From Desertibacillus haloalkaliphilus (GTDB taxonomy: Bacteria > Bacillota > Bacilli > Bacillales > KJ1-10-99): a stretch of 64,000 nt of DNA. The DNA is taken from the NCBI RefSeq assembly GCF_019039105.1, contig NZ_JAHPIV010000005.1, positions 186,001 through 250,000 of the forward strand, given 5' to 3'. How positions within the stretch are numbered: the first letter of the stretch is position 1; each line of letters opens with the position of its first letter. This document shows, one piece after another, positions 24,557 through 33,866 of the stretch. The notes beneath the pieces are model-generated. The model searched no databases, had not been told where the DNA came from, and saw nothing but the letters and a program-made list of their open reading frames with translations. The translations under genes and the position numbers were made by a program.

Positions 24557-25380
24557 TGAAGATCAACAATGTAGAAGAGCTAAAACAACACCCTGAATAC
24601 AAGGAAGCCTTAGTTGAATTACTTTACCAATTGGCTGATGATGATTTTCTAATTTCTTTTAGAGGATCTGAATGGCTCGGATTATGTCCGCATATTGAAG
24701 AAGATGTTGCTTATTCTTCAATCAACCAAAATACAATGGGGCATGCGACACTATATTATGAGTTGCTTGAAGAGTTAGGAGAAGGGAAAGCCGATGTGCT
24801 TGCTCATGACCGACCAATTGAACAACGTAGAAATGCTATTTTGCTAGAAGAGCCAAATGGGCCAGGAACTTATTTAGTTGAACCACGTTATGATTGGGCG
24901 TTCACGGTTGTACGTAATTATTTCTATGATGTAGCTAAACAAATTCGTCTAGAGTCTCTTAAAAATTCTTCATACGAACCGCTTGCACAAGGGGCGAGAA
25001 GTATTCTAGGTGAACAATATTACCATGTCATGCACTGGGATGTTTGGTTTAGACAGCTATTATCAAGTACACCAGAGGCAAGAGAGAGATTAGAAGGTCA
25101 GATTGATAGAGTTTGGAACAACTTTGGAAACGTATTATCCCTTGGCCGTCAAGGAGAGAGAATGGCTGAGTTTGGAATTATTGAAGATGAAGGAGCTTTA
25201 AAGAAGCTTTGGTTAGGTAAGATCGAGGCAGTTTTCAAAGATTTAGATCTTTCTCTTCCATCCGCTGAACCACAAGCTGAAAGTGGTGATGGTAGAGCTG
25301 GGGAACATACAGAAAATCTTGAGACAGCTATTGAAACGTTATCTGAAGTATATCGATTGGATCGAGTTGCAGCTTGGTAA
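24556..25380 (+). CDS. paaC: Phenylacetyl-CoA epoxidase subunit PaaC
   Basis: This 274-aa ferritin-like helical protein is the structural partner of PaaA; the A-C pair binds substrate. It shows FRGSEWLGLCPHIEEDVAYSS, MGHATLYYELL and EQYYHVMHWDVWFRQLL. The start overlaps the paaB stop. A perfect 10-bp hairpin begins at its own stop codon. Confidence 0.93.
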   Translation: MKINNVEELKQHPEYKEALVELLYQLADDDFLISFRGSEWLGLCPHIEEDVAYSSINQNTMGHATLYYELLEELGEGKADVLAHDRPIEQRRNAILLEEPNGPGTYLVEPRYDWAFTVVRNYFYDVAKQIRLESLKNSSYEPLAQGARSILGEQYYHVMHWDVWFRQLLSSTPEARERLEGQIDRVWNNFGNVLSLGRQGERMAEFGIIEDEGALKKLWLGKIEAVFKDLDLSLPSAEPQAESGDGRAGEHTENLETAIETLSEVYRLDRVAAW

Positions 25381-25400
25381 TTCCCTAGAGTAGGGAATTA
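25378..25400 (+). other. Intra-operon hairpin at the paaC stop
   Basis: TAATTCCCTA, GAG, TAGGGAATTA form a perfect 10-bp stem with three-base loop that includes the paaC stop codon. No T-tract follows, so it is more likely an mRNA stability or processing element than a terminator. Confidence 0.5.
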
Positions 25401-25429
25401 AACTATAAATTGTGTGGGGGGGAGCATTA

Positions 25430-25936
25430 ATGACAACAGGCACAAACTATTTAATTGAAGAAATCGAAACAACCTTACATCAAGTGAAAGACCCTGAAAT
25501 TCCATCAGTCAGTGTCGGAGAACTTGGGATGATCTACGATGTTGAAGTAACTGGTAGTCATGTTCATGTGAAAATGATACCAACATTTGTCGGGTGTCCG
25601 GCTCTAGATATCATTAGTAGAGATGTTAAGGCTGCGATACGAAAAGATGTTAATTGGGTAGATCAAGTTGAGGTTAGTTATGTCTTTGATAAGAGTTGGT
25701 CAACAGATCGAATCAGTGATGAAGGTAGAGAAAAGCTCAAAGAATACGGGATTACTCCTCCACCAATTGATTTTAAAGAAGGTGATCCATGGGAAGTGGA
25801 TTGTCCATACTGTGGTTCGACTTATACATCGATGGAAAATATTTTTGGACCAGCTGCTTGTCGAAGTATCTTATATTGTAAATCTTGTAAAAATCCATTC
25901 GAAGCTATGAAACCAGTAGCTTCTCATAATTCATAA
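25430..25936 (+). CDS. paaD: PaaD, Fe-S assembly-type protein of the phenylacetyl-CoA epoxidase system
   Basis: This 168-aa protein has an N-terminal MIP18/DUF59 domain (VKDPEIPSVSVGELGMIYDV, TFVGCPALD) and a C-terminal cysteine cluster (CPYCGSTYT, CRSILYCKSCKNPF, residues about 124-160) that looks like a metal-binding knuckle. PaaD is thought to help mature the iron-sulfur cluster of the epoxidase reductase PaaE. No PaaE is encoded in this window. The ATG at 25430 has GGGGGGAG upstream. Confidence 0.9.
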   Translation: MTTGTNYLIEEIETTLHQVKDPEIPSVSVGELGMIYDVEVTGSHVHVKMIPTFVGCPALDIISRDVKAAIRKDVNWVDQVEVSYVFDKSWSTDRISDEGREKLKEYGITPPPIDFKEGDPWEVDCPYCGSTYTSMENIFGPAACRSILYCKSCKNPFEAMKPVASHNS

Positions 25937-25955
25937 CGTAAGGAGAGAGAAATAA

Positions 25956-26261
25956 ATGGTAAAACTAATTGCACTATATAAACAACCTGAGGATCAAAAA
26001 GCATTTGATGAGCATTATTTTAATACACATGCTCCAATTACAGCAAAAATTCCAGGTTTAAGAAAGATGGAAGTAACAAAAATCGTAGGCTCTCCAACTG
26101 GTAAAAGTGACTATCATCTATTATGTGAAATGTATTATGACAGTCACGAAGCTTTAAAGGAAGCAATGAAAACAGAAGAAGCTAAAGCTTCTGGTAAGGA
26201 TTTAATGGGATTTGCAGGTGAATTAGTGACGATGATGATTGGTGAGGAAGTAAATGAGTAA
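25956..26261 (+). CDS. EthD family protein in the paa operon
   Basis: This 101-aa protein is a ferredoxin-like alpha-beta barrel of the EthD type (LIALYKQPEDQKAFDEHYFN, HAPITAKIPGLRKMEV). EthD-like proteins are accessory or isomerase-like proteins, and their role in phenylacetate breakdown is not established. It lies between paaD and paaF with an 8-nt overlap into paaF, so it is surely cotranscribed. Confidence 0.82.
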   Translation: MVKLIALYKQPEDQKAFDEHYFNTHAPITAKIPGLRKMEVTKIVGSPTGKSDYHLLCEMYYDSHEALKEAMKTEEAKASGKDLMGFAGELVTMMIGEEVNE

Positions 26262-27033
26262 TGCACATCAATTTATCGAAAGTTGGATAGAGGATTCGAT
26301 AGCGGTTATTCAACTTAATCGACCAGAGGTGTTAAATGCGTTAAATCGGGAAATGGTCGAAGAGATTGTTGAAACACTAGAAGGCTATGATAAAGATGAC
26401 CGAGTGCGTGTTATCGTTTTAACTGGAAATGGGAGAGCGTTTGCAGCCGGTGCGGATATTGATGAAATGTCTGCAGACACTCCTATAACTATGGACTCGA
26501 TCAATCAATTTGCTACCTGGGATCGTATTGCTTTAATAAGAAAACCAATTATTGCATCTGTTAATGGCTTTGCATTAGGTGGCGGCTTTGAGTTAGTTCT
26601 AAATTGTGACATTATTTTCGCAGATGAGAATACTCAATTTGGATTTCCTGAAGTGAACCTTGGAGTCATGCCAGGTGCAGGTGGTACGCAGCGTTTAACT
26701 AAGGTTATGGGTAAAGCAAAAGCTTTAGAATGGCTTTGGCTTGGTGAATCGATGACTGCATTAGAAGCTTATAAGAATGGTGTTGTTAATCGGTTGATTG
26801 CACCAGAGGTTCTTTTTGAAGAAACAATGAAGTTTGCAAGCAAGATAGCAAAACAACCTCCTCTTTCTCTAAGGTTTATAAAAGAAGCCGTTAATAAAGC
26901 TGTAGATTCTCCGTTGGTCGATGGTTTGCAGCTTGAACGAAAGAATTTCTATTTATTATTTGATTCTGAAGACCAAACAGAGGGTATGCAGGCTTTTATT
27001 GAGAAACGAAAACCGAACTTCAAGGGGAAATAA
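26254..27033 (+). CDS. paaF: Enoyl-CoA hydratase PaaF (2,3-dehydroadipyl-CoA hydratase)
   Basis: This 259-aa crotonase has both catalytic glutamates in context (ALGGGFELVLNCD and FPEVNLGVMPGAGGTQR) and an oxyanion-hole AAGADI. By position it is the PaaF hydratase acting on 2,3-dehydroadipyl-CoA in the lower pathway. It overlaps the EthD gene. Assignment between PaaF and PaaG of the two adjacent crotonases is based on the active-site motifs. Confidence 0.85.
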   Translation: MSNAHQFIESWIEDSIAVIQLNRPEVLNALNREMVEEIVETLEGYDKDDRVRVIVLTGNGRAFAAGADIDEMSADTPITMDSINQFATWDRIALIRKPIIASVNGFALGGGFELVLNCDIIFADENTQFGFPEVNLGVMPGAGGTQRLTKVMGKAKALEWLWLGESMTALEAYKNGVVNRLIAPEVLFEETMKFASKIAKQPPLSLRFIKEAVNKAVDSPLVDGLQLERKNFYLLFDSEDQTEGMQAFIEKRKPNFKGK

Positions 27034-27053
27034 CTGGGGAGGAGGCTAATTGA

Positions 27054-27827
27054 GTGTATACAACGATTAATTATGAAATAAAAAACAAAGTTGCATACGT
27101 AACGTTAGACCGTGCTGATAAACTAAATTCTTTTACACCAGATATGAATAAAGAAGTTATTCAAGCATTACGATCTGCTGAAAAAGACAGTGAAGTGAGA
27201 TGTATTGTTATTACTGGGGCAGGAAGAGCTTTCAGTGCTGGAGAAGATTTAGCAGGTGTTAGTGAAGATACAGACCATGCTGAATTTTTAAGACAACGTT
27301 ATAACCCAATGATTAAAAAGATTGCTAGCGTTGAAAAACCAGTAGTTGCGGCAGTTAATGGGGTTGCTGCAGGGGCAGGAATGAGTTTAGCTTTGGCTTG
27401 TGATTTTCGAATTGCCTCTGAAAAAGCTAGTTTCTTAGAAGCTTTCATTCATATTGGTTTAATTCCAGACTCCGGTAGTTTGTATTACCTACCTAGAATC
27501 GTAGGGCATGCAAAAGCAATGGAACTAGCGGTATTAGGTGAAAAGGTAAAAGCTTCTGAAGCTAAAGAGCTTGGGTTAGTGACAAAAGTGATCGAGCTTG
27601 AAAATTGGGATGAAGAAGTGGCTGCTTTTAGTGAAAGGTTAGCGAACCTCCCAACTAAAGCTGTAGGAATTATCAAGCGTTATTTATATGAAAGCACGCT
27701 CCAACCACTTGATGAAATGCTTGAAAAAGAAGCTTATGGTCAACGAACGGCTGGACTAACAGACGATCATCAAGAAGGACTAAAAGCATTTGTTGAAAAA
27801 AGGAATCCAGAATTTACAGGAAAATAA
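27054..27827 (+). CDS. paaG: Crotonase PaaG (1,2-epoxyphenylacetyl-CoA isomerase)
   Basis: This 257-aa crotonase lacks the standard glutamate pair: the regions read AAGAGMSLALACDF and FIHIGLIPDSGS. The PDSG aspartate is typical of PaaG, which isomerises ring epoxide to oxepin-CoA. It starts at GTG behind GGGGAGGAGG, 20 nt after paaF. Confidence 0.85.
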   Translation: MYTTINYEIKNKVAYVTLDRADKLNSFTPDMNKEVIQALRSAEKDSEVRCIVITGAGRAFSAGEDLAGVSEDTDHAEFLRQRYNPMIKKIASVEKPVVAAVNGVAAGAGMSLALACDFRIASEKASFLEAFIHIGLIPDSGSLYYLPRIVGHAKAMELAVLGEKVKASEAKELGLVTKVIELENWDEEVAAFSERLANLPTKAVGIIKRYLYESTLQPLDEMLEKEAYGQRTAGLTDDHQEGLKAFVEKRNPEFTGK

Positions 27828-27868
27828 CATAGCAATGAAATAATCACTACGCGAAGGAGATGTTAGTT

Positions 27869-29389
27869 ATGTCAAAAGTAGCAACGCAAAACAAGATGGA
27901 AGCAATTGAGATGAAGCGCGATGTTTACCAAATGGTTATTAATGGAGAAAGAGTAGATAGCGAGTCAAAGGAAACGTTCACAACATATAACCCAGCAACA
28001 GGTAAGCCTCTTGCTCAAGTTGCAAAAGCAACTACAGCTGATGCAGAACGTGCCGTTGAAGCAGCAAGAAATGCGTTTGATAATGGAAAGTGGAAGAAGT
28101 ACCCTGTAAATAAACGAGCGAGAGTTATGAATAAGATTGCCTCAATTATGAGATCTCGCTTCAATGAATTGGTTGAATTAGAAGTTTTAAATAGTGGGAA
28201 ATCTTTAGTAGCTGCACAAGGGCAAGTGATGCAATCAATTGAGGACTTCGAATTTTACGCTGGTGCGATCGTAGGTCACCGCGGAACAGTTAACAATATG
28301 CCAGGCGGATTCTTTAACTATTCCCAAAATGAACCTGTAGGTGTTTGTGCGCAAATTATCCCGTGGAATTATCCAATGATGATGGCTGCATGGAAAATTG
28401 CACCTGCAATTGCAGTTGGTTGTTCGGTAGTTATTAAACCTGCAAGTCTTACTCCATTAACAGCAATTGTCTTAACAGAAATTTGTCATGAAGCTGGTGT
28501 TCCTGAAGGTGTTGTAAATATTGTGCCTGGACCAGGTGCTTTAATTGGTGACTACCTTGTTGAAAATCCAAATGTAGACAAAGTTGCATTTACAGGTTCT
28601 ACACCAACAGGTAAAGACATCATGCAGAAAGCTTCACAGACATTAAAGCGTCTAACTTTAGAGCTAGGTGGTAAGTCACCGAACTTAGTTTTTGAAGATG
28701 CTGATATCGATGGTGCTGTTGCAGGTTCATTATTCGGTATTTTCTACAATACAGGTCAATCTTGTGAAGCACGTTCTCGTTTATATGTTCATGAGGACAT
28801 CTATGATGAGTTCATGGAAAAATTCGTAGAAAAGACGAAGCAATTAAAACTAGGTGATCCATTAGATAAAGGCACTCATTTAGGATCAATTGTTAGTCGT
28901 GGTCAATTAGAAGTAATTGATGGTTATGTGAAGTCTGCAATCGAAGAAGGTGCGACTGTCGTAACTGGCGGTGAAGAGTTGAAACTAGAAGGTTTTGAAG
29001 ATGGACATTGGTATGCACCAACAATTATTACAGATGTTACTCCAGATATGAAAGTTGTTCGTGAAGAAATCTTTGGACCTGTCGTTGTTGTTCAGAAGTT
29101 TAAAGATGAGAAAGAAGCGATTAAACAAGCGAATGATACAGAATTCGGTCTAGGTTCTGCAATTTGGACGAAGGATCAAGGACGCGCGACTCGCGTTGCT
29201 AACCAAATTCAAGCCGGAATTGTAATGGTTAACTGCCCATTCTCGGCATTCCCTGGTACACCGTTTGGTGGATATAAACAATCTGGATTTGGCCGTGAGC
29301 TGTGTATTGAAACACTTGACCTTTATACAGAGCAAAAGAGTATCCTTTCATATTATGGAAGCAAACCGGTTAATCCTTTTGGGGTTTAA
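27869..29389 (+). CDS. Aldehyde dehydrogenase of the paa operon
   Basis: This 506-aa NAD(P)-dependent aldehyde dehydrogenase has WNYPMMMAAWKIAPA, the LELGGKSPN glutamate loop and a catalytic cysteine in NTGQSCEARSRL near residue 298. In the pathway the ring-opened semialdehyde (3-oxo-5,6-dehydrosuberyl-CoA semialdehyde) must be oxidised; E. coli does this with the ALDH half of PaaZ. Here the ALDH stands alone, without a MaoC-type hydrolase domain, so this role is likely but not proven. Phenylacetaldehyde dehydrogenase is an alternative. The ATG at 27869 follows GAAGGAG. Confidence 0.85.
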   Translation: MSKVATQNKMEAIEMKRDVYQMVINGERVDSESKETFTTYNPATGKPLAQVAKATTADAERAVEAARNAFDNGKWKKYPVNKRARVMNKIASIMRSRFNELVELEVLNSGKSLVAAQGQVMQSIEDFEFYAGAIVGHRGTVNNMPGGFFNYSQNEPVGVCAQIIPWNYPMMMAAWKIAPAIAVGCSVVIKPASLTPLTAIVLTEICHEAGVPEGVVNIVPGPGALIGDYLVENPNVDKVAFTGSTPTGKDIMQKASQTLKRLTLELGGKSPNLVFEDADIDGAVAGSLFGIFYNTGQSCEARSRLYVHEDIYDEFMEKFVEKTKQLKLGDPLDKGTHLGSIVSRGQLEVIDGYVKSAIEEGATVVTGGEELKLEGFEDGHWYAPTIITDVTPDMKVVREEIFGPVVVVQKFKDEKEAIKQANDTEFGLGSAIWTKDQGRATRVANQIQAGIVMVNCPFSAFPGTPFGGYKQSGFGRELCIETLDLYTEQKSILSYYGSKPVNPFGV

Positions 29390-29402
29390 GAAATTGACGG
29401 AT

Positions 29403-29431
29403 GAGCATTCCTCTTACCAAGAGGTATGCTC
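29403..29431 (+). terminator. Partial terminator inside the paa operon
   Basis: GAGCAT-CCTCTT and AAGAGG-ATGCTC form a stem with a short loop, followed by TTCTTCT. It sits between the aldehyde dehydrogenase gene and paaH and could lower expression of paaH-paaJ relative to the upstream genes. Confidence 0.5.
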
Positions 29432-29493
29432 TTCTTCTATCACAGTACTTTTCAAACTACAATTCGCAATTGAGTAACTAGGGGGAAGAAAGA

Positions 29494-30336
29494 ATGAATT
29501 CTATTACCGTTATTGGTTCAGGTGTCATGGGACGCGGCATTGCCTATGTCGCATCAGTAGGTGGCTATCAAGTTCAATTAATTGATATTAAAGAGGAAGC
29601 ACTTCAAAATGCTAAAGCGGATATTAATAAAATCTTTGATAAAGGTCTTGAACGAGGTAAGATTACGAGTGAACAAGCTGATAAGGCCAAATCTTCTTTA
29701 GTTTACAAAACGGATTTAAGTGAAGCGGCTAAAGTGTCAGATTTAATTATCGAAGCTGTTCCTGAAAAGAAAGAAATTAAAAAGAGTACATTTGAACAAA
29801 TCGATAAGTATGCACCAGAATCATGTTATTTTGCAACAAACACATCAACGATGAGCCCAACTGAAATTGGTTCATATACAAACCGTCCTGAAAAAGTTAT
29901 TGCTATGCACTTCTTTAACCCAGTTCATAAAATGCCACTTGTTGAAATTGTTCGTGGTCTAGAAACATCTGATGAAACGGCATCTGTTGTTGAAGAAGTT
30001 TCCCAAAAAATGGGTAAAGAAACGGTTGTTGTTAATGAGTTTCCTGGATTCGTTACGAGCCGCATTAGTGCAATGGTAGGTAATGAAGCGTTCTATATGC
30101 TTCAAGAGGGTGTGGGAACACCAGAAGAGATTGATAAAGCGATTAAGCTTGGCTTGAATTATCCAATGGGCCCGTTTGAACTTGGGGATTTGGTAGGCCT
30201 AGATGCTCGCTTAAATAACTTGAAGTATCTCCACGAAACGTTAGGAGAGAAGTTCCGACCTTGTCCGTTGCTAGAGAAATATGTGAAAGCAGGACGTCTC
30301 GGACGTAAAACAGGAAGAGGAGTATATGAATACTAA
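29494..30336 (+). CDS. paaH: 3-hydroxyadipyl-CoA / 3-hydroxyacyl-CoA dehydrogenase
   Basis: This 280-aa NAD-dependent dehydrogenase has the Rossmann motif GSGVMGRG at residues 7-14 and the HCDH block FATNTSTMSPTEI, MHFFNPVHKMPLVEI. In the phenylacetate pathway it oxidises 3-hydroxyadipyl-CoA. It ends inside the leader of paaJ, which shares its transcript. Confidence 0.9.
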   Translation: MNSITVIGSGVMGRGIAYVASVGGYQVQLIDIKEEALQNAKADINKIFDKGLERGKITSEQADKAKSSLVYKTDLSEAAKVSDLIIEAVPEKKEIKKSTFEQIDKYAPESCYFATNTSTMSPTEIGSYTNRPEKVIAMHFFNPVHKMPLVEIVRGLETSDETASVVEEVSQKMGKETVVVNEFPGFVTSRISAMVGNEAFYMLQEGVGTPEEIDKAIKLGLNYPMGPFELGDLVGLDARLNNLKYLHETLGEKFRPCPLLEKYVKAGRLGRKTGRGVYEY

Positions 30337-30361
30337 TAATTACTCAGGGGGACGAGGAGAC

Positions 30362-31564
30362 ATGAAAGAGGTAGTAATAGTAGATGCGGTGCGTACGCCG
30401 ATTGGTAAATATAAAGGGGGATTAAAGTCAGTACGCCCTGATGATTTAGGGAGTATTGTTATTCAATCACTCATCGAGCGTAACCCAGATGTGGATCCAA
30501 AAGAAATTGAAGAGGTTGTCCTTGGTAATGCAAATGGTGCAGGTGAAGATAACCGTAACGTAGCAAGAATGTCTGCGTTATTAGCTGGCTTACCGGTAGA
30601 GGTTGGTGGAACGACGATCAACCGTCTCTGTGGTTCAGGATTAGATGCTGTTACCTATGCAGCTCGAGCAATCGCGGTTGGACAAGGTGATGTTTTTATT
30701 GCTGGTGGTACTGAAAGTATGACACGTGCTCCATTGGTTATGGGGAAACCAGAGGTTGACTATCCGCGTGGAGACATGAAAATGTTCGATACGACCATTG
30801 GATGGAGGTTTATAAACCCAGCATTAGAGCAGCAATATGGGACAGATTCCATGCCTAAAACTGCAGAGAATGTTGCTGAGCAGTTCGAAATTTCTCGAGA
30901 AGAGCAAGATAAATTTGCTTATGAAAGTCAACAAAAAGCGAAAAAGGCAATGGATGAAGGGCGCTTTGATCAAGAGATTGTACCTGTGACTTACAAAGAT
31001 CGTAAAGGTAATGAAATTGTTGTTGATACTGATGAACATCCAAGACCTACGAGCACTCTTGAAAAGTTAGGGAAGCTTAAGCCAATTTTTGAAGGTGGTA
31101 GTGTAACTGCGGGGAACGCATCTGGAGTTAATGATGGTGCTTCGGCTTTACTAATGATGAGTGCAGATAAAGCAAAAGAACTTGGCTTAAAACCATTAGC
31201 TCGGTATGTCACGTCTGCGGTGGCTGGTTTGGAACCAAGAATTATGGGAATTGGGCCTATCTATGCATCGAGAAAAGCATTACAGCGTGCGAATTTAGGC
31301 ATTAATGATATTGGTCTAGTTGAACTGAATGAGGCTTTTGCTTCTCAATCATTAGAGTGTATTAAACAATTAGAGCTCGACCCTAGCATTGTCAATGTCA
31401 ATGGTGGAGCAATAGCATTTGGTCATCCGCTTGGGGCAAGTGGTGCTAGAATATTAACAACGCTTATTCATGAGATGAAAAAGCAAAATGTACAACATGG
31501 GTTAGCTACAATGTGTATCGGGGTCGGCCAAGGAATTGCAGCTATTGTTGAAAATATTGATTAA
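30362..31564 (+). CDS. paaJ: Beta-ketoadipyl-CoA thiolase / acetyl-CoA C-acyltransferase
   Basis: This 400-aa thiolase has the acylated cysteine in [11 protein letters not shown] (Cys90), [11 protein letters not shown] and CIGVGQG (usual form CIGGGQG). It splits 3-oxoadipyl-CoA into succinyl-CoA and acetyl-CoA, and probably also the eight-carbon intermediate. The ATG at 30362 directly follows GAGGAG; the frame extends 12 codons into paaH. It is the last gene before a terminator. Confidence 0.9.
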   Translation: MKEVVIVDAVRTPIGKYKGGLKSVRPDDLGSIVIQSLIERNPDVDPKEIEEVVLGNANGAGEDNRNVARMSALLAGLPVEVGGTTINRLCGSGLDAVTYAARAIAVGQGDVFIAGGTESMTRAPLVMGKPEVDYPRGDMKMFDTTIGWRFINPALEQQYGTDSMPKTAENVAEQFEISREEQDKFAYESQQKAKKAMDEGRFDQEIVPVTYKDRKGNEIVVDTDEHPRPTSTLEKLGKLKPIFEGGSVTAGNASGVNDGASALLMMSADKAKELGLKPLARYVTSAVAGLEPRIMGIGPIYASRKALQRANLGINDIGLVELNEAFASQSLECIKQLELDPSIVNVNGGAIAFGHPLGASGARILTTLIHEMKKQNVQHGLATMCIGVGQGIAAIVENID

Positions 31565-31689
31565 TTAACGCTGTCGTCCATAAAGAAGTGGAGAATGAAT
31601 GACAGGCAAGTGCACTAATCGTCTATCAGTGAGAACGAGTTTACCGAAGGCTGTTAAACGTTTAGTGACTCCTATACACACTGTTTCGC

Positions 31690-31731
31690 GGGGGGTGCTC
31701 TAAAAGGTAAAATGTCCTTTTAGAACACCCC
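31690..31731 (+). terminator. Terminator of the paaA-paaJ unit
   Basis: GGGGTG-CTAAAAGG and CCTTTTAG-CACCCC pair across a short loop and are followed by TCTTTG. The 300-nt gap from paaJ to the next gene holds nothing else clear. Confidence 0.8.
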
Positions 31732-31869
31732 TCTTTGCAACAAAAAATTTTATTTTAAAAGGATATTTACGTTCTATATCAAATATTTATATGACGTTTC
31801 TATCACACACTTAGTATTTTTACTATAAGCCTATTGTCAAAGTTTTAAATTATAAGGGGGAAGGTACTC

Positions 31870-32646
31870 ATGGGAAAAGTAGAGTGTACGATTGAACAAG
31901 GTCTAGCTCGTGTAACGATTAACAGACCAGAAGCTTTGAACTGTTTTGATTACGAAACGTTAACTGCGTTAGATGATATCATCAGTGATATTCATGTTAA
32001 CAAAGAGGTTCGTGTAGTCGTGATTACTGGTGCAGGGGAAAAAGCGTTTAGTGCTGGTGCTGACTTAAAAGAGCGAAAAACATTAAATGAATCACAAGTT
32101 AGAAGAAATGTAAAAGCAATTCGTGATGTATTTACTGCGATCGAGAACCTACCACAACCAACAATTGCTGCTATCAATGGATATGCTCTTGGCGGTGGCT
32201 TTGAGCTTGCTCTTGCATGTGATTTTCGAATTGCAGCTACTGAAGCACAGATGGGGCTTACAGAATTAAGCTGGGCAATCATCCCTGGAGCTGGTGGTAC
32301 ACAACGTCTTCCTCGATTAATCGGACAGGCAAAAGCAATGGAGCTAATTTTGATGGCAAAGAAAATCCCAGCTTCGGAAGCATTAGAATTAGGTATCTTA
32401 AATCGGGTTGTTGAAAGAGATAACCTGATGCTTGAATGTGAAGAATTTGCTGGTAAAATGTTAGAGAATGGTCCACTAGCACTTCAACAAGCGAAATATG
32501 CCATCCGCCATAGTGGAGATGTAGATATCCACACTGGATTAGCGATGGAAGCAAAGGCCTATGAGGTCATTATTCCGACAAAGGATCGTATTGAAGCATT
32601 AGAAGCATTTGCTGAGAAAAGAAAACCTAATTTCAAGGGAGAGTAG
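31870..32646 (+). CDS. Enoyl-CoA hydratase/isomerase family protein
   Basis: This 258-aa crotonase has ALGGGFELALACDF and GLTELSWAIIPGAGGTQRLPR. The second motif is closer to methylglutaconyl-CoA hydratase and YngF-type enzymes than to PaaF. It could serve as a spare hydratase of the phenylacetate pathway or of branched-chain amino acid breakdown. It sits between terminators at 31690 and 32663, so it is a single-gene unit. AAGGGGGAAGG precedes the ATG. Confidence 0.85.
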   Translation: MGKVECTIEQGLARVTINRPEALNCFDYETLTALDDIISDIHVNKEVRVVVITGAGEKAFSAGADLKERKTLNESQVRRNVKAIRDVFTAIENLPQPTIAAINGYALGGGFELALACDFRIAATEAQMGLTELSWAIIPGAGGTQRLPRLIGQAKAMELILMAKKIPASEALELGILNRVVERDNLMLECEEFAGKMLENGPLALQQAKYAIRHSGDVDIHTGLAMEAKAYEVIIPTKDRIEALEAFAEKRKPNFKGE

Positions 32647-32662
32647 AGAAAAAGAATGATGT

Positions 32663-32704
32663 AACTAGCAAAGGGCTGTCTTTACATGCCGTTTGCTAGT
32701 TTTA
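32663..32704 (+). terminator. Terminator after the third crotonase gene
   Basis: AACTAGCAAA and TTTGCTAGTT form a perfect 10-bp outer stem around an 18-nt loop, then TT follows. Confidence 0.65.
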
Positions 32705-32829
32705 GAAGAGAAAAAAGTACAGGGAGAATAAGTTCCCTTTCCTGCTGATCCATTTTAATATAACGGTATAAGGTATATACTGGATTTTGCAGCCAGAAAA
32801 TTGTAATTGATAAGGAGAGGGAGTTTTAG

Positions 32830-33726
32830 ATGGAAAAGTCACTTAATACACGGTCGATGATCTTTACGTTGTATGGAGATTATGTCCGTTATTATGGAAA
32901 TGTTATATGGATTGGAAGCTTGATTCGGCTGTTAAAAGAATTTGGTCATAATGAGCAATCAGTTCGCGCTGCTATTTCTAGAATGAACAAACAAGGCTGG
33001 GTTCAATCTGAAAAAAGGGGCAATAAAAGTTATTATTATTTAACCGATATTGGGAAGGAGCGAATGGAAGAAGCCGCTGAACGTATTTATAAAATTACTT
33101 CGCATTCTTGGGATGGAAAATGGCGCATATTAATGTACACAATCCCAGAGGAGAAACGAAATATTCGTGATGAGCTACGGCAAGAGCTTGTATGGAGTGG
33201 TTTTGGCTCACTTTCTAATAGTTGTTGGATTTCTCCTAATAAATTGGAGAAACAAGTCGATAATTTAATCGAAAAATATGATATTACATCGTATGTTAAT
33301 TTTTTTATTTCTGATTATGTTGGTCCACATTCGGATGAGCATCTTGTTAATAATTGTTGGGATTTAGATGAAATTAATGAACGGTATGAGGAATTTATCC
33401 AAAAATATAGTCAAAAGTATGTGATTGATAAAAATAAGATTGCAAAAGGTACAATGACAGATGGGGAATGTTTTGTTGAACGAACGATCCTCGTCCATGA
33501 GTATCGCAAATTCTTATTTATCGATCCTGGTTTGCCTGCTGAACTATTACCCGATAGGTGGCTTGGGGATTCGGCCGCTACTTTATTTTCCGACTATTAT
33601 AAAGCACTGGCCGAGCCTTCCAACCGATTCTTTCGAGAAATTTTCCAAGAAGGCAATGACTTAGAAGTCCCTAATCAGGATTTTGATTTTTTAACACATG
33701 ATCTTATGGTTAAAAAGGATGGATAA
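32830..33726 (+). CDS. paaX: Phenylacetate degradation repressor PaaX
   Basis: This 298-aa protein matches the PaaX family: an N-terminal winged helix (RSMIFTLYGDYVRYYG, then EFGHNEQSVRAAISRMNKQG as the DNA-reading part), a central PaaX domain and a C-terminal ligand region. PaaX represses paa genes and is released by phenylacetyl-CoA. It is the only pathway regulator here and the likely reader of the ACGTT-N5-AACGT sites in front of paaK and paaA. No copy of that motif is clear upstream of paaX itself. Confidence 0.93.
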   Translation: MEKSLNTRSMIFTLYGDYVRYYGNVIWIGSLIRLLKEFGHNEQSVRAAISRMNKQGWVQSEKRGNKSYYYLTDIGKERMEEAAERIYKITSHSWDGKWRILMYTIPEEKRNIRDELRQELVWSGFGSLSNSCWISPNKLEKQVDNLIEKYDITSYVNFFISDYVGPHSDEHLVNNCWDLDEINERYEEFIQKYSQKYVIDKNKIAKGTMTDGECFVERTILVHEYRKFLFIDPGLPAELLPDRWLGDSAATLFSDYYKALAEPSNRFFREIFQEGNDLEVPNQDFDFLTHDLMVKKDG

Positions 33727-33814
33727 GGGCTGTCCCATAAGTGACTGCTCACCTCTTTGCGCAATTTAAATTGTGTCTGAGGCGGCAGTTACTTCACGGA
33801 CAACCCTCTTTTTT
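33726..33814 (+). terminator. Long imperfect hairpin terminator after paaX
   Basis: GGGCTGTCC pairs with GGACAACCC at the ends of an 80-nt imperfect stem (AAGTGACTGC against GCAGTTACTT inside), followed by seven or more T. Confidence 0.8.
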
Positions 33815-33866
33815 TATCGTTCGTGCAAGACTATGGATATTGGGTCTAGCTGAGAATTAAAGAAGG

